The notes under the pieces were generated by a model, which worked only from the letters and a program-made list of their open reading frames with translations, ran no database searches and was not told the DNA's origin. A stretch of 64,000 nt of DNA from Euglena gracilis (taxonomy: Eukaryota; Euglenida; Euglenophyceae; Euglenales), in contig CP154954.1 in assembly GCA_039621445.1 (NCBI GenBank), positions 21,402,954-21,466,953 on the forward strand, written 5' to 3'. This document shows positions 9,197 to 20,130 of this stretch, one piece after another (position 1 is the first letter of the stretch; the number at the start of each line of letters is the position of its first letter). Position numbers and translations under genes: made by a program.

Positions 9197-10407
9197 CACG
9201 GAGCCGTTGGTCTGTGATCATCCATCATTTTAACGTGACCCCCCCCCTTATTGGCCAGAGCCTCATTTCAAAAGGAAAATGCCTTATGACGGGGGTTTTT
9301 CGGGGGTTCGCGACTTTGAAGGCCGGTCCCAGGTGGCCAATTTGGCAATTTGACAACCCTGCCCCTAATTGGCCAGAAGGCGGGATCCAGTCCAGGGGGT
9401 TTCTTAAGCCGGAGGGGACCCAGCCAGCCAGCACCTTTTTTCCAGCCAGCAACTCCCAGCCGGGCTGCGGACCCCGGGGCGGGGCGGTCCACTGAAATCA
9501 GGGATCCTCACACGTCCTGAAAGGGAAAATTCACAGAGGATCACGGAAACGGACGGAAGGCCATTTTCACGGAAATCACGGAAATCCACACGGATGAGGC
9601 GGAGGGTTTGGGAAAAATTTTGGGCTCTTTTTTGAATGTGCTTTGTTTGTGCAGATACATTTTTCTTTATCTTGATTATTCTTTGATTCTTTGCACTTTT
9701 TTTTTGGGGGGGAGAGGAAAATTTTTTAAACTTTGCCATCCTTCTCCCCCCCCCCCCCGAGGGGCAGATTGCTATCAATGCATTGAATGCATTTTGGGTT
9801 CCTGTTGTGTGTACCAGCACCTGGAGCATTCCAAGGATCCCAGCCCCCCAGGACTGGCACCTTAGTTGCAGGTGCAGTCACTGACTTGTATCGTGTCGAC
9901 TCGTATTTTTTGTGGCGTTGTGGGAAAAGCAATGCCACACCAGGGCGTAGACTGGTGGGGAGTATTTTCTCTGCATTTTCTATGTTCTGGGGTGGTGTGC
10001 TATGTGATCTTTCTCTTGAACATTTTTTTAATGCAGGAGAATGTTTCTGATGAGGAATTTCTTTAAGTTTCGGGTGTGTTTTTCTTGCAATCACCAAACC
10101 GCCTTTTTTTTGCTTTTTTGGGGTGGAAGTTGAGCAAAAAGTTGCAGTAAATTCTTTCACGCTTTCTTTGGAAGAAACTCATGGGGATTTGCTGTGGAGA
10201 CATCTCGCATTTAAATGTTTTGGTCGGTGTGAGCAAATGCGCACATGGATTATACAATCACTTAGTCACTGCCCCCCCTGACTGGTTTTTGGCCCGGACC
10301 CCATCCCCCCAGCCGAAGGCGCCAGAATTTTTTTTGGCTTTTTTCCATGTTTTTGGTCAAATTTCCTTTGGATTCCAAAGTGGCCGACCCCCTGTGGGGG
10401 TGCCAGA
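9197..10407. other. No recognisable gene; segment duplicated near 20 kb
   Basis: Nothing here belongs to a protein family I know. The part at about 9830-9960 (CAGGACTGGCACC, GCAGGTGCAGTCACTGAC, and later CCAGGGCGTAGACTGG) is a diverged duplicate of about 20015-20130. Near 10275-10370 there is a remnant of the MULE-like family (GACTGGTTTTTGGCCCGGAC, CCGAAGGCGCC). Confidence 0.5.
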
Positions 10408-11256
10408 CGGTAGACTGGGGGGGGGGGTCCTGGGTGGTCGGCCGACTAGTCGGCCGACCACCCAACTGGTCGGCCGACTAGGCCTGGTCGGCAGCTAGTC
10501 GGCGAGGGGGGGGGGGGGGGGGTAGTGGGTGGTCGGCGGATTAGTCGGCCGACCACCCACTCTAATGTAGTTACGGGCCAGTCTCGCCGACTTTTAAGCC
10601 CCCCCTGAGAAAAAACTTTTGTCCAAATCACCTCAACACCAGTCAAAACCCACCCAAATGGCTCCAGAACCCCCCAATCGGGGGTGAATATGCAAAAAAA
10701 AATTTGGGGGAAAATGTCCATTTTGGGCCACTTTTGGCAAAAGAACACCTCTCCCCGTCGTGCGGGGGGGGGGGCGGAGCCCCCCCCCCCCCCCCCCCCT
10801 TTGCCAAAGTGAGCCACAAAAAGACTTAGCCCCCGAGTATGATGCCAACACAGAAGAGATTTTGTTATCTGAGGCTCGGATGGGGGTGGAGGGGGGAGTT
10901 TTCAGCCTGTCGTGATGCAGAATGCTTGCATTTCTAAAGGATTTTCATGTAACCCCTGTTTCGTCATTGGTTTTTACCCCTCCGGACCCCATCAAGGGCC
11001 CACCGACCCCCCACCGACCAAAGATTTCCATCTGAGGGTGTTCCTGTTGGTGTAAGGCACTTATTTGGACCCAGGACCGTTTCCGGGTGGTTTGGACCCG
11101 CCACAGACCATTTTTATGACCACCGACTAGCCACCGACTAGTTTGCATACAATTTTCTTCATAAAAAGTCGGCGAGACTTTTATGAAGTCTCGTAAAAGT
11201 CGTAACTAACTACATTAGAGTGGGTGGTCGGCCGACTAATCCGCCGACCACCCACT

Positions 11257-11297
<41 letters not shown>

Positions 11298-11364
11298 TCT
11301 CGCCGACTAGCTGCCGACCAGGCCTAGTCGGCCGACCACCCAGGACCCCCCCCCCAGTCTACCG
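10408..11364. mobile_element. Fold-back element, ~957 bp with ~190-bp inverted ends
   Basis: The left arm (10408-10595) starts CGGTAGACTGGGGG and runs through GGTCCTGGGTGGTCGGCCGAC, several GTCGGCCGAC palindromes and CACTCTAATGTAGTTACG. The right arm (about 11165-11364) is the same in inverse order and ends CCCCCAGTCTACCG. The arms themselves contain smaller palindromes and a G or C run. The ~570-bp middle has no recognised coding sequence. Flanks resemble the MULE-like family, but I could not find a clean target duplication. Confidence 0.8.
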
Positions 11365-11862
11365 CCTAGAGCCCGACCCCCCCCCCCCTAGGGGGCAGTG
11401 ACTGGCTGGTTCCCCCCCCCCAAAGTGATTGACTGGTTTTTCGAAGAGTGGGGTCAGGGGGGTGAGGACCCCCCCTCCCCCCGGGGGGGTCGGTGAAAAA
11501 TTGTATGATATGGACCTCTGCACAAATTTGTGTCATATTGGGTATACGCATTCGGTCCATTAAAAGCGGCAGTGTTCCAGAAAGGTTTGTTTTTATGTCG
11601 CAATCATTGTCTACCCCCCTTGGATTGCCCGTCCAAACTCGGGGGGGATCTGGCACGGGGGGTGCCCTGTCCTTGACCAAAATGGCTAACTTGGGGGGGG
11701 GTGTAAACTTTTTCTCAGGGCCGGAAGGCCAATTTGGGGGGGGGTAAATTTTTTCTTGACCATTTTTGTATGGTTATTTTCCGAATTTTTCCGAATGCCC
11801 AATTTGGCCCGGGTATTTTACAAAACCCAAAAATCAGCCTTGTGCTTAGTCGGGTGCCAACC

Positions 11863-12221
11863 AGGCAATTGCTTAAGCACTGACCGACCCACCCCCCGGG
11901 GGGGGGGGGGTGACTGGTTTTTTCAGAGTGAGTGACTGGTTTTTGGCCCGGACCCCCGCCCCCCCCCCGGGGGGGGGTCGGCCAGGAGTGGGCAAAAGTG
12001 GCTTGAGTGACCCCGGCGCCGAAGGCGCCGGGAAAATTTTTTTGGCCTAAAATGGCACAGAGTGCAGGGAAAGTGGCCTGTTTTATGAGTGGCGGACCCC
12101 CCCCGGGGGGGGGGGTAGTGACTGGCTGGTTTTTTGAAAATGAGTGACTGACTGGTTTTTAAAAAAGTGGAGTGACCCCCCCTCCCCCCCCCCCCCCCCG
12201 GGGTCGGTAAGCAATTGTATG
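11863..12221. mobile_element. MULE-like short element, copy B (359 bp, 9-bp TSD)
   Basis: Starts AGGCAATTGCTTAAGCAC and ends GGTCGGTAAGCAATTGTATG. Exact 9-bp direct repeats GTGCCAACC flank it at 11854-11862 and 12222-12230. The interior matches copy A, including the GGCGCCGAAGGCGCC palindrome. It is the best reference for the family because it carries no nested insertion. Confidence 0.87.
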
Positions 12222-12230
12222 GTGCCAACC

Positions 12231-13081
12231 CCACGGGGGGGGGGGGGCTGCTAGGGGCAGGCACCCCATAGCACCCGATCCGACCCCGCCCCCGGCGGGG
12301 GGGCAGGGTTTTGGGAGGTGCCTGCCCGTGGCAGGAACCCCCTCCGACCCCGGCGCAGAAGGCGCCAGGGGCCTGGAAAAGGCCATTTTCAATGAAAATT
12401 TTATCGGTCCCAACGGACCCCTACCCCCCGGGGGGTGTGTGCCTGCTAGGGGCAGGCACCCCACAGCACTACTCCCCCCCCCCCCCCCCCCCCCGGTCGG
12501 TAAGCACAAGCATGACCCAAATGCCCAATCTTGGGGGGGGGGAGGACAATCTGGAGGGGGGGGGGTGATCTGCAATGTTACTGCAGATCACATCGTCCAA
12601 ATGATAGGATTTCGTTCGGTGTCAAACCGGGGATGTAACCCCCCAAATAACTTGGCTTAATGTTTCATAATCCGATGATCAAGGAATTATCCAGTGATCG
12701 TACAAATGGAATTTTTCAATGTGCAATTGATTCCATTTCCTCTCAAATGAAAACATCATCCCAAGGGCTCTGATGACACTTTCAACGTTTTGGATCATTT
12801 ATGGACCATGTCCTCCCGCTTCAAGCGCCCCAGAAATCTGGGGATGGGGCAAAGAATTTTTTTAAAGGTTTGTGGCCCAGGGGGGGGTTGGGCTGAGTGG
12901 GCACCCTGCCGGAGGCGGGGTTTTGTTCTATTTTTTGGCGCAAAGTGCAAAAATAATTTTTGGACTCCAAAAACTGACCCCCCCCCCCCACAAAAGCGGG
13001 CCCCGAGCCCTCCCGGGGGGGAGGGGGGGGTTGACCCCCCCGGGAATGTCTTGGATGGGGGTCCGCCTCTGAATGTGTTTT
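12231..13081. other. No recognisable gene; GGCAGGCACC repeat fragments
   Basis: The first 300 bp hold several copies of GGGGCAGGCACCCCA with C/G runs, a phrase shared with 18040-18190. The remainder (12560-13080) is unique-looking sequence with no convincing reading frame. Confidence 0.5.
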
Positions 13082-13310
13082 TTTCCCGGTGTGCAAGCAA
13101 CGACGATGTCGTCGCCCTGATCTGCACTGGCCTCCCTGGCTGCCATGGCCCATTGCCATGGCTGCCACCCCCATACCGGACATCGTTCTTTCCCCTCCAC
13201 TTTACACCCCCTCACGCACCCTTCTGGCGTAGCTCTTGCCGGGGGACGTTCCGTGCAGAGGTGTACTCTCCATCCAGCCCTGCTCTGTGGACTTCTTGAC
13301 ATAAAGTGTG
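13082..13310 (+). pseudogene. Duplicated segment, copy 1 (partner 23101-23330)
   Basis: About 230 bp align with 23101-23330 through phrases such as CCATGGCTGCCACCCCCATA, CGTAGCTCTTGC and CAGAGGTGTACTC...CCAGCCCTGCTC. In the partner one frame reads a hydrophobic stretch LALAILPSVAAVWPIAVAA; here that frame is broken by indels. It could be a decayed exon or a non-coding repeat. Confidence 0.4.
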
Positions 13311-14984
13311 TTTGTGTGTGTGTGCGTCTGTGCATTGCTTTTAAGACGACATACCCTCCCAGGTCAATGAGCTGGGGGGGAATATATTTGATGAAAATAC
13401 ATCTCTTTTGCATCCTTGCAGTCAACTGCACAAGGGCACCGTACTGCACCGGGGGATCCAGTCAGCCTTCACCCCTCTTCGGGCAACTGGACAGCGACGG
13501 ATTGCTTGCTTTCGGGGGTGCAGGGCCAAAAATGGGTCAAAAATGGGCGAAAATGGGTCAGAAAAGGGCTGGCCAGGTCAAATTTGGGGTCAAAAAAATC
13601 GACTTTTTGCATAATTGGCAGTTTTTGGGGGACATTTTTGCAGAGCATTTTTTCAATTTTTTGGCACCCGGTTCGACCCTGGCCGGCCGGCTCCTGGGCC
13701 CCGGGGGGGGGGGGGCAGCAGCCTTTTTCCAGCCAGCCCAAATTTTCCAGCCTCTGAGCTGGATCCCCCAGGGTCATTAAAAAAACGCCCTGTGCTTTAC
13801 GAGACCACCTGGCCACCTGCCATGTGGCTTGTTTGGGACCATCAGGGACTGGGTTTGATATTTATCAACACGAGCATATCATTCTTCATCCATCACACCT
13901 TGCCGTTTTGGACATCTCAGGCCCAGATCTGAACATTTCCTCATTGATTTTGATGTGGGATCAGTGCAAAAGCTTGCTTAGCAGTCTGCCCTCCCAATCC
14001 CTTGTAATGCCTGAATTCGATGAAGAAAAAACGTGTGAAGGGTTTGTGCAGCTGCGTGTTTGTGTGCACATCCATGTGTGTTCACTGAATAGGTTTGCCA
14101 CACCACAAAAATGAAAGCGTGGCATTTTCTATGTGAGGGTGGATTTGACAGCAGCAGTCCAACGACAGCCCTGTGGGAGGCTGACAACCTCTCTTTCAGC
14201 ATAAAGTGCCCAAGTGTATGTATGTGTCTGGGAGGCAGGGCTTGGTCCTGCCCCCCAATCATCCTGGGCATGGCCCACCCCACTGGTAGTTTCTCATTTC
14301 CACTCACCAGGCAGACTGCCGCACATCGATGCTTCTCCATCCATCTGCCATAAGAAGGGAATGCATTGTAGTTCAGGCAAGGATTTGTCGGCAAGGATTG
14401 CCACAAATTTGTGCCACAAATACCGGGGGGGGGGGGAATTGGAGGCCGAAAAAATTGATTGGGAAAAACCTGGCCCTTTTTTGAAAATCCTGCCTCAAAA
14501 ATTTCAAAATCACCCCTTTTCCAGTCATCTTGCAAACAAAACCTGCCAATTTTTTCCGGGCCGTTTTCAGGTTTGCCACCAATTTTTTCGGTTTCCAATT
14601 TTGTCAGCTCTAATTTTATCTAGCTTCAATTTTTTCCCTCCCCGGTAATCACAAATAATCACAACCAAGCACGCAGTTGAGGATTTTCAAAATCATGAAT
14701 ATTCACAAATAATCATGAATAATCTTGAATAATCACAAATGACCATGAACACTAAAATTAAGGAATTTCAGTTTTCATTGGTCAAGAATTTGGGGGGAAA
14801 ATATTGCCAAAAACTCCCAAAATGGAACAAAACGTCACTCAGAAGAATGAAACAAAAAAGGTTTCCAAGACATTGAAATCTGTTTAGGTCAGGCGATTTC
14901 CAAGAAGGCGCCCGTTTTTGGACCAGAAACCACTTTTTTTTGGCAATGTCTCCGTCCAGACGGTCGGTCGGTCGGGCGAGATGC

Positions 14985-15206
14985 CCACAAAATTTCTGTA
15001 GACAAAGGTGAGGTTTATTTTTCTTGCGGGGGTCCGGGGGGGGGCACTGGAACAGTTTCATACGTCGCGCAATTGGCCCACAAAATAAGTATGTAGACAA
15101 AGATGAGGGTTTTTTTTTTCTTGCCGGGGGGGGGGGCGGGAGCCCCCCCCCCCCCCCCCCCGGGCACTCAAACGGTTTCATACGTCGCGTGATTTGCCCA
15201 GAAACC
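14985..15206. repeat. Tandem repeat, about 2.3 units of ~92-118 bp
   Basis: Units begin GCCCACAAAAT, contain GTAGACAAAG-TGAGG-TTT...CTTGC and a G/C run, and end GTTTCATACGTCGCG. Starts are at about 14985, 15075 and 15194. Length differences come from the homopolymers. Confidence 0.75.
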
Positions 15207-15589
15207 AATGCTTCGGAAAAGGTATACGGTGGGTAACCAACTGTGCATAGTATGGGTAAAGGAATGGGGTGGGTGGGATATATGGGGGCATGGGGGGGGG
15301 ATGGGGTGTGGCAGGGTAGAACGGGAATCGGCCGAACAGCCAGGGTTGTGGGTAGGGGGTCGACCACCCCCCCACCCCCTGCATCCCAAAACCCCATTTT
15401 TTCACACCTTTCAAAAATTCAACATTTTCTCAAAATTTTGTTTTTGGGAGGTTTTTGAAGCAAAAAAAAAATGACATTGGAAGTCCAAAAAAATTTCAAA
15501 CAGGAAAAATGTCAGTAAAATTTGATTGTACCAAATTTGGTCCATTTTTCTTGACCTTCGACAGGGGGGGGGAGGGAATGCGCTGCGCA

Positions 15590-15785
15590 TTTTTCCGCAT
15601 TTTTTTGCGCATTTTTGTCCAGAAATGCGCATTTTTTGCGCATTTTTTACATATTTCCCCCCATTTTTGCATATTTTCCATTTTTTGTGCATTTTTTGTG
15701 CATTTTTCACCCAATCTTGCACATTTTCCATTTTTGCGCATTTTTTGCCCAATTTTGCACATTTTCCACCCAAATAACATGCTCA
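15590..15785. repeat. (GCGCATTTTTT)n low-complexity tract
   Basis: Irregular repeats of GCGCATTTTT and GCACATTTTCC; a short relative lies at about 16480-16515. Open frames rich in F, H and C across it are composition artefacts. Confidence 0.8.
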
Positions 15786-15934
15786 CCGAATTTTGCCCAC
15801 GTTCAACTGACCCATTTCTGTAACCAACGAACCCATTTTCGCACTTTTTTTCCCACCCAAGGGACCCGCCTCAAGAGAAACAAGCCTTGGGTGATGAGGT
15901 GTGGGTACTCATCCAATGACGATGAGGATACTAC

Positions 15935-16240
15935 CTACCTCCCCCCCCCCCGGGAAACTGTCATGCCCAAGAACCTGTCAGGGTCCCGCCCGGGAAACTG
16001 TCAGGGTCCCCGGTACCGGCCAACCTGTCAGTATAGGAAGTTGTCAGGGTCCCCGGTACCGGCCAACCTGTCAGGGTCATTTTTCATTGACTTTCCCTTG
16101 AAATGCCCTGTCAGGGTCCCGCCCGGGAATCTGTCAGGGTCCCTGATACTGGCCAACCTGTCAGTATAGGAAGTTGTCAGGGTCCTCGGTACTGGCCAAC
16201 CTGTCAGCTGACAGTTTCCCGGGGGGGGGGGGGGAGGTAG
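15935..16240. mobile_element. Small element with CTACCT-C(n)-GGGAAACTGTCA ends
   Basis: The left end (CTACCT, C run, GGGAAACTGTCA) is matched in inverse at the right end (TGACAGTTTCCC, G run, AGGTAG). The middle is made of imperfect tandem copies of a ~28-bp unit, CTGTCAGGGTCCCCGGTACC plus GGCCAAC, itself containing the palindrome GGTACC. Total about 306 bp, non-coding. Confidence 0.75.
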
Positions 16241-17763
16241 GGGTTTCAGAGACCCCACATTGACACGTAACCAAGGCGGGAATCCCACTCCCCTGGTCAC
16301 AAGTAAGGGGCACCATGGCTGACATTGTTGGTTATGGTGAACGGAGAGTGACGCCTTGGTCATATATTTTTTGGCCAAAATGCATTCATTTCAGCTCTTT
16401 TTTGGTGATTTTGGTTTAATTTTGGGTTTACTGTTGGAAATTTTTCCAAGTCCTTTTTCCCTTAGGAATGTCACAAACTCAGCGCATTTTTTGCGCATTT
16501 TTTTGCGCATTTTTTCCGAGGGCCGTCCAGCGCATCCCCCCCCCCCCGCCTTCGTTTTTTTCATCCCCCTCCTGAAAACTACCAGTTTTTAACCCTGAAA
16601 TTTTTGAGATTTTTTTTCTGAAAAAAATTTTTCTTCCCATCAAAAAATCATGTGGTTTGGGTTCATTTTTCAAAAAACATTCAAAAAAAATTTCAAAAAA
16701 ATTTCTGGCCAAAATCCCCGTTTCCCCAAAAATGCTGTGGGGGGTAAACCCCCCCACCTCCCAGGTGGGGGGGGGGTCGACCCTCCACCAGGCCTTCCCG
16801 TTCTGCCCTGGGGTGTGGGGCATGGGGGCCCCATTTTGTGCCATGACTCATAGATGATTTCCAATTTATGAATGATAAGTGCTGGTGAATGAAAGGTCAA
16901 GGTAATCGGGACAAATGCAAGCTGATGAAATCTGGCCTCCTGCAGTTTGTGCAACAATGGCCATGAGGATATGTGTTTTTCAAATTTGCCAAAATTTGCC
17001 AAAATTCACCAATTTTACTGAATTTTGGCAATCTCTTGGCCTTTTTGGGGTTTTTTTGCCAATTTCTGCTGGGAAGTAATCCCATCCCGACTTGGGAAAA
17101 TTTCGCAGATTTGGACCAGATTTTTACCTGCAATCGCAAGTCAAGGCCAGGGCCCGAGAAAAAAATTCGCAGTTTCAGTCATTTTGTGAAATGGGTGTAT
17201 ATTTTGAGCTGTCATTCACACTTTTTCAACAAAAAGCCCCCCAAAAACATGACTTTTGCAATTTAGGGAACAAATATAGAATTTGGTGGCTGAAAACCCC
17301 GAAAATGAAAAAAATTAACAACAGTTTTGCTCCGCCATTTTTAAGGTTTTTTTCCCTCAAGTGCAGATTTGTTCCCTGAGGTTCAGTCATGGCCTGGGCC
17401 AATGATGGCCCTGAATATCTCTTTTTTGGGGGGCACGAACCGCCGGATTTTTTTCCTTGCAGTCAGGGTTTTCCCCCCTTGTCGAAGCACCCACATTACA
17501 AACATATCACTCCCCTCCACTTCATCTTCACCCCGTCTCTTCCGGTGCTTTGACCTCCCCTGGGGGGGGGGGTCGGGCCGAGTGCCCCCCTCTTCTCTAC
17601 CGCCAAGGTTCCGGTCACAGGTTGCAGGTCATGGGGGTGTTACGACCACTCCCCCCGGTCACAGGTTGCAGGAACCCGGTCGTACAACAAGGGGGGGGGG
17701 GCGGGTAATCACTTGGATGGAAAAAGGGGGGTGGGCCTGCTCTTACTGTGCTCACCCCCACAG
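16241..17763. other. No recognisable gene
   Basis: AT-rich sequence with AAATTTTT and CCAAAAA phrases and homopolymer C runs. Nothing here could be tied to a family. At 17590-17700 there are fragments of the CCCCTTGTCGTACGACC family described at 19241. Confidence 0.5.
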
Positions 17764-17940
17764 ACCGCCCTCCCCACGATGATGCACCCCATCAGCCCCC
17801 TGCGCTTCATGCTGGGCGTGATGACCGTCGGCCCCCTCTCCTTCGTGGGCCTCGTCTGCGGGCTGTACAACGCCGAGGAGGCGTACCACACCCCGGCCTG
17901 GCGCCAGAGCCGCCGCGTCGTGCACAGGGCAGGGGCCCCC
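17764..17940 (+). pseudogene. Exon-like fragment, copy 2
   Basis: A near-identical copy of 4748-4940, again preceded by a pyrimidine tract ending CCCCCACAG. It encodes the same MMHPISPLRFML...YNAEEAYHTPAW segment (in-frame ATG at 17779) with a Met-to-Val change in the hydrophobic helix. Homology ends just after the RQSRR basic stretch, where copy 1 has GGGTCC and this copy GGGGCC, so a GT donor is not shared. Two copies with mostly silent change suggest a real exon somewhere in the genome; whether either copy is expressed is unknown. Confidence 0.5.
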
Positions 17941-18399
17941 TCTAATGGCATGGTCCATCTCGTTGTTGTTTTTTTTTTGCAAGCAGACATCGAGCCAGAC
18001 TTTTTTTCAGTCGGGTGCCTACCCCACATGGGGAGGTGGGTGCTAGGGGCAGGCACCCCATAGCACCCCTGCCAACCCCCCCCCCCCGGGGGGGCAGGGT
18101 TTTGGGCAAGCATCCGACCCTGGGTACCCCGGGCTCCCCCGCCCCCCCCCGGGTGTGCCTGCTATGGGCAGGCACCCTATAGCACCCACCCCCCCCCCTC
18201 CCCCAGTCGGGAAAAAAAAAGCTGCACCAAGCCAATTTTTTTGTTTTTCTTGTCTTCCCCTCCCATTGACGTTCGGGTCAAGGGTGATGGACGTTTTTTT
18301 GTTGACTTACACCTGCGCCTTCCTTGCGGGACCTCTTCGGGCCTTGAAAGGGTCCAAAGTCTTGGCTTTGGGTCTCCCAATCAGCCAGCCCCGATTCTG

Positions 18400-18754
18400 G
18401 TCCAGCCAGTTGGAGCCCCCCCCCCCCCCCCGGGGGGATGCTCCTTGCCCTGCTAGCCAGCCCCTTTTTGGAGGGTCCAGCCCAAAAATTTGCAGCGCAA
18501 AGGGCCGGAAAAAGGTGTTCAAAAATGGCAAACATGGTGTTTTGGAGCATTTTTGGGGGGGTTGTATGTGCTCATTTTTTTCAATATTGTGTTTTGCAGG
18601 TATTTTTTTTTTCGGCCATTGTCCGATTTTGGTCCAGCCTGGCCCACCTCAGGTCCAGCCGGGGTCCAACCTCCCCCCCCCCTCGCTGGGGGGGCTAGCC
18701 AGCCCAAATTTCTAGCCCTGGCTCAGCAACCCCCGGGTCCTTAAAGAGATGCAT
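18400..18754. mobile_element. Relative of the 22337 nested element, left end lost
   Basis: Shares with 22337-22792 the phrases CAGCCAGCCC, TAGCCAGCCCCTTTTTGG, GGGTCCAGC, TTCAAAAATGG, and the terminal GCCAGCCCAAATTTCTAGCC plus GGTCCTTAAAGAGATG. The right terminus (CCTTAAAGAGATGCATG) resembles the inverted end of that element with one change. A matching left terminus is not visible. Confidence 0.6.
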
Positions 18755-19240
18755 GCTCCCAATCTTCTTTTTTTGGGTGATTCTGAATTTGCTGCACCGA
18801 GAAAGGTTGAACCCCTTGTTGTATGTCCACCCATGTTGAACGATCACCCCCTGGTCGTTCGCTGTGGGTTGGGGATTTCGGCGACCCACGCCATTGACTG
18901 CAGTGCTCATCAGTTTCCTTTTGGTTTGGGCGGTTGGTGACTCGAGGAAGGGGTGCTTTTCTTTGAAAAGGTGACCCTTCTCAAAGAATGTCTTTGAAAG
19001 GTCATCCAAAATGGAACATTTTTTCCCCCAAATCCCCATTTAGCCCTACCCGTGGGCCTTGGTCCAGACCAATTGCTTTCATTTCGATGACATTTGTTGA
19101 ATTTGAAAGATTTGGGATGCAAACGGCAATGCTATCCCGCCAAGGTGTTTCTGCAATGTCATTTGTGTGTTCTCAATCCAGGCAGGGGATCTTTTTTTTC
19201 ATTGTCTCCAAAGTCAATTCAACATCCTACCCGCCCCCCC

Positions 19241-19443
19241 CCCCTTGTCGTACGACCACCCCTCATTTACGACCCCCCCCCCGGTCACAGGTTGCAGGTC
19301 ATGGGGGTGTTATGACCACCCCTCCCGGTCACAGGTTGCAGGTTGCGAAAAATTTAACACCACCTTACCTACAACCGCCCCCTCATTTACTACCACCCCC
19401 CGGTCACAGGTTGCAGGAACCCGGTCATACGACAAGGGGGGGG
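19241..19443. mobile_element. Small element with CCCCTTGTCGTACGACC ends
   Basis: The left end CCCCTTGTCGTACGACC and right end GGTCATACGACAAGGGG are inverted with 16 of 17 matches. The interior has three copies of CCGGTCACAGGTTGCAGG. Parts of the same element occur at 17605-17700. About 200 bp, non-coding. Confidence 0.7.
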
Positions 19444-19574
19444 AGCGGATAACAACAAATTCGCCCAGGCTTCTCTGCTCCTCTGTAAAGCAAAGGGAGA
19501 GGGAGGTTCGACCCTCCAACCCCCGAAAGCGTCACGTTTCCTTTTCCCAGCCTGCCCCTGACCCAGGGCAGCGG

Positions 19575-20130
19575 TGAGCAAGTGGGACCCTGGCGGCAAG
19601 CCACCGAGGAAGCGGAGACCACCGCCGGGATCCGCACCGATGCCGCCGCCCCCATCGCCATGTGAGGCAGGCACCGGACCCCATCCAAGTAAGGCAGCCC
19701 CAGAGCATCTTCACAGCTGTGCTGGGACCCTTTTGAGCTTGGCCGACAGTTCCAAAGTTGGCACGAGCAGCGGGTTTGCTTTTTTGAAATGGAACCTTGC
19801 CCACCTTCAACCCCACCCCTCGAAGCGTGTGGCAGTGGCATTGGGGGCAGCATTGGGGCGCTGTGTTGGAAGAAAAGGGCCTTTTTGCCAATCCCCTCCC
19901 CTTTCCTGCTCATATTTGCCCTCCCCCCCAAAGTTGGTTTATTTTTCCCCCTCCTCGGTTTCTGCGGAGGTTCTCCGGAGAGTCTGGTTGCCTGAGGGCC
20001 CAAAGGTTCCCAGGCTTCAGGACTGGCGCCTGCGTGGCAGGTGCCGTCACCGACTCGCCCATCCCATCGTCTTGTCGTTGTGTGTTGTTGTTGTTGTCGT
20101 GGAAGAAACAACGTCGTGGCAGGGCGTGGA
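19575..20130. pseudogene. Duplicated gene-like segments (partners near 6.3 kb and 9.9 kb)
   Basis: The first part (19575-19740) is the paralogue of 6295-6700 and reads WRQATEEAETTAGIRTD before a stop. The part at 20015-20130 is the paralogue of 9840-9960. In between is unassigned sequence with a possible purine-rich exon character. No complete gene can be built. Confidence 0.35.

Noticed and set aside
15590-15785. F/H/C-rich peptide as a membrane protein
   Set aside because: It is a translation of a GCGCATTTTT low-complexity tract, open in several frames.
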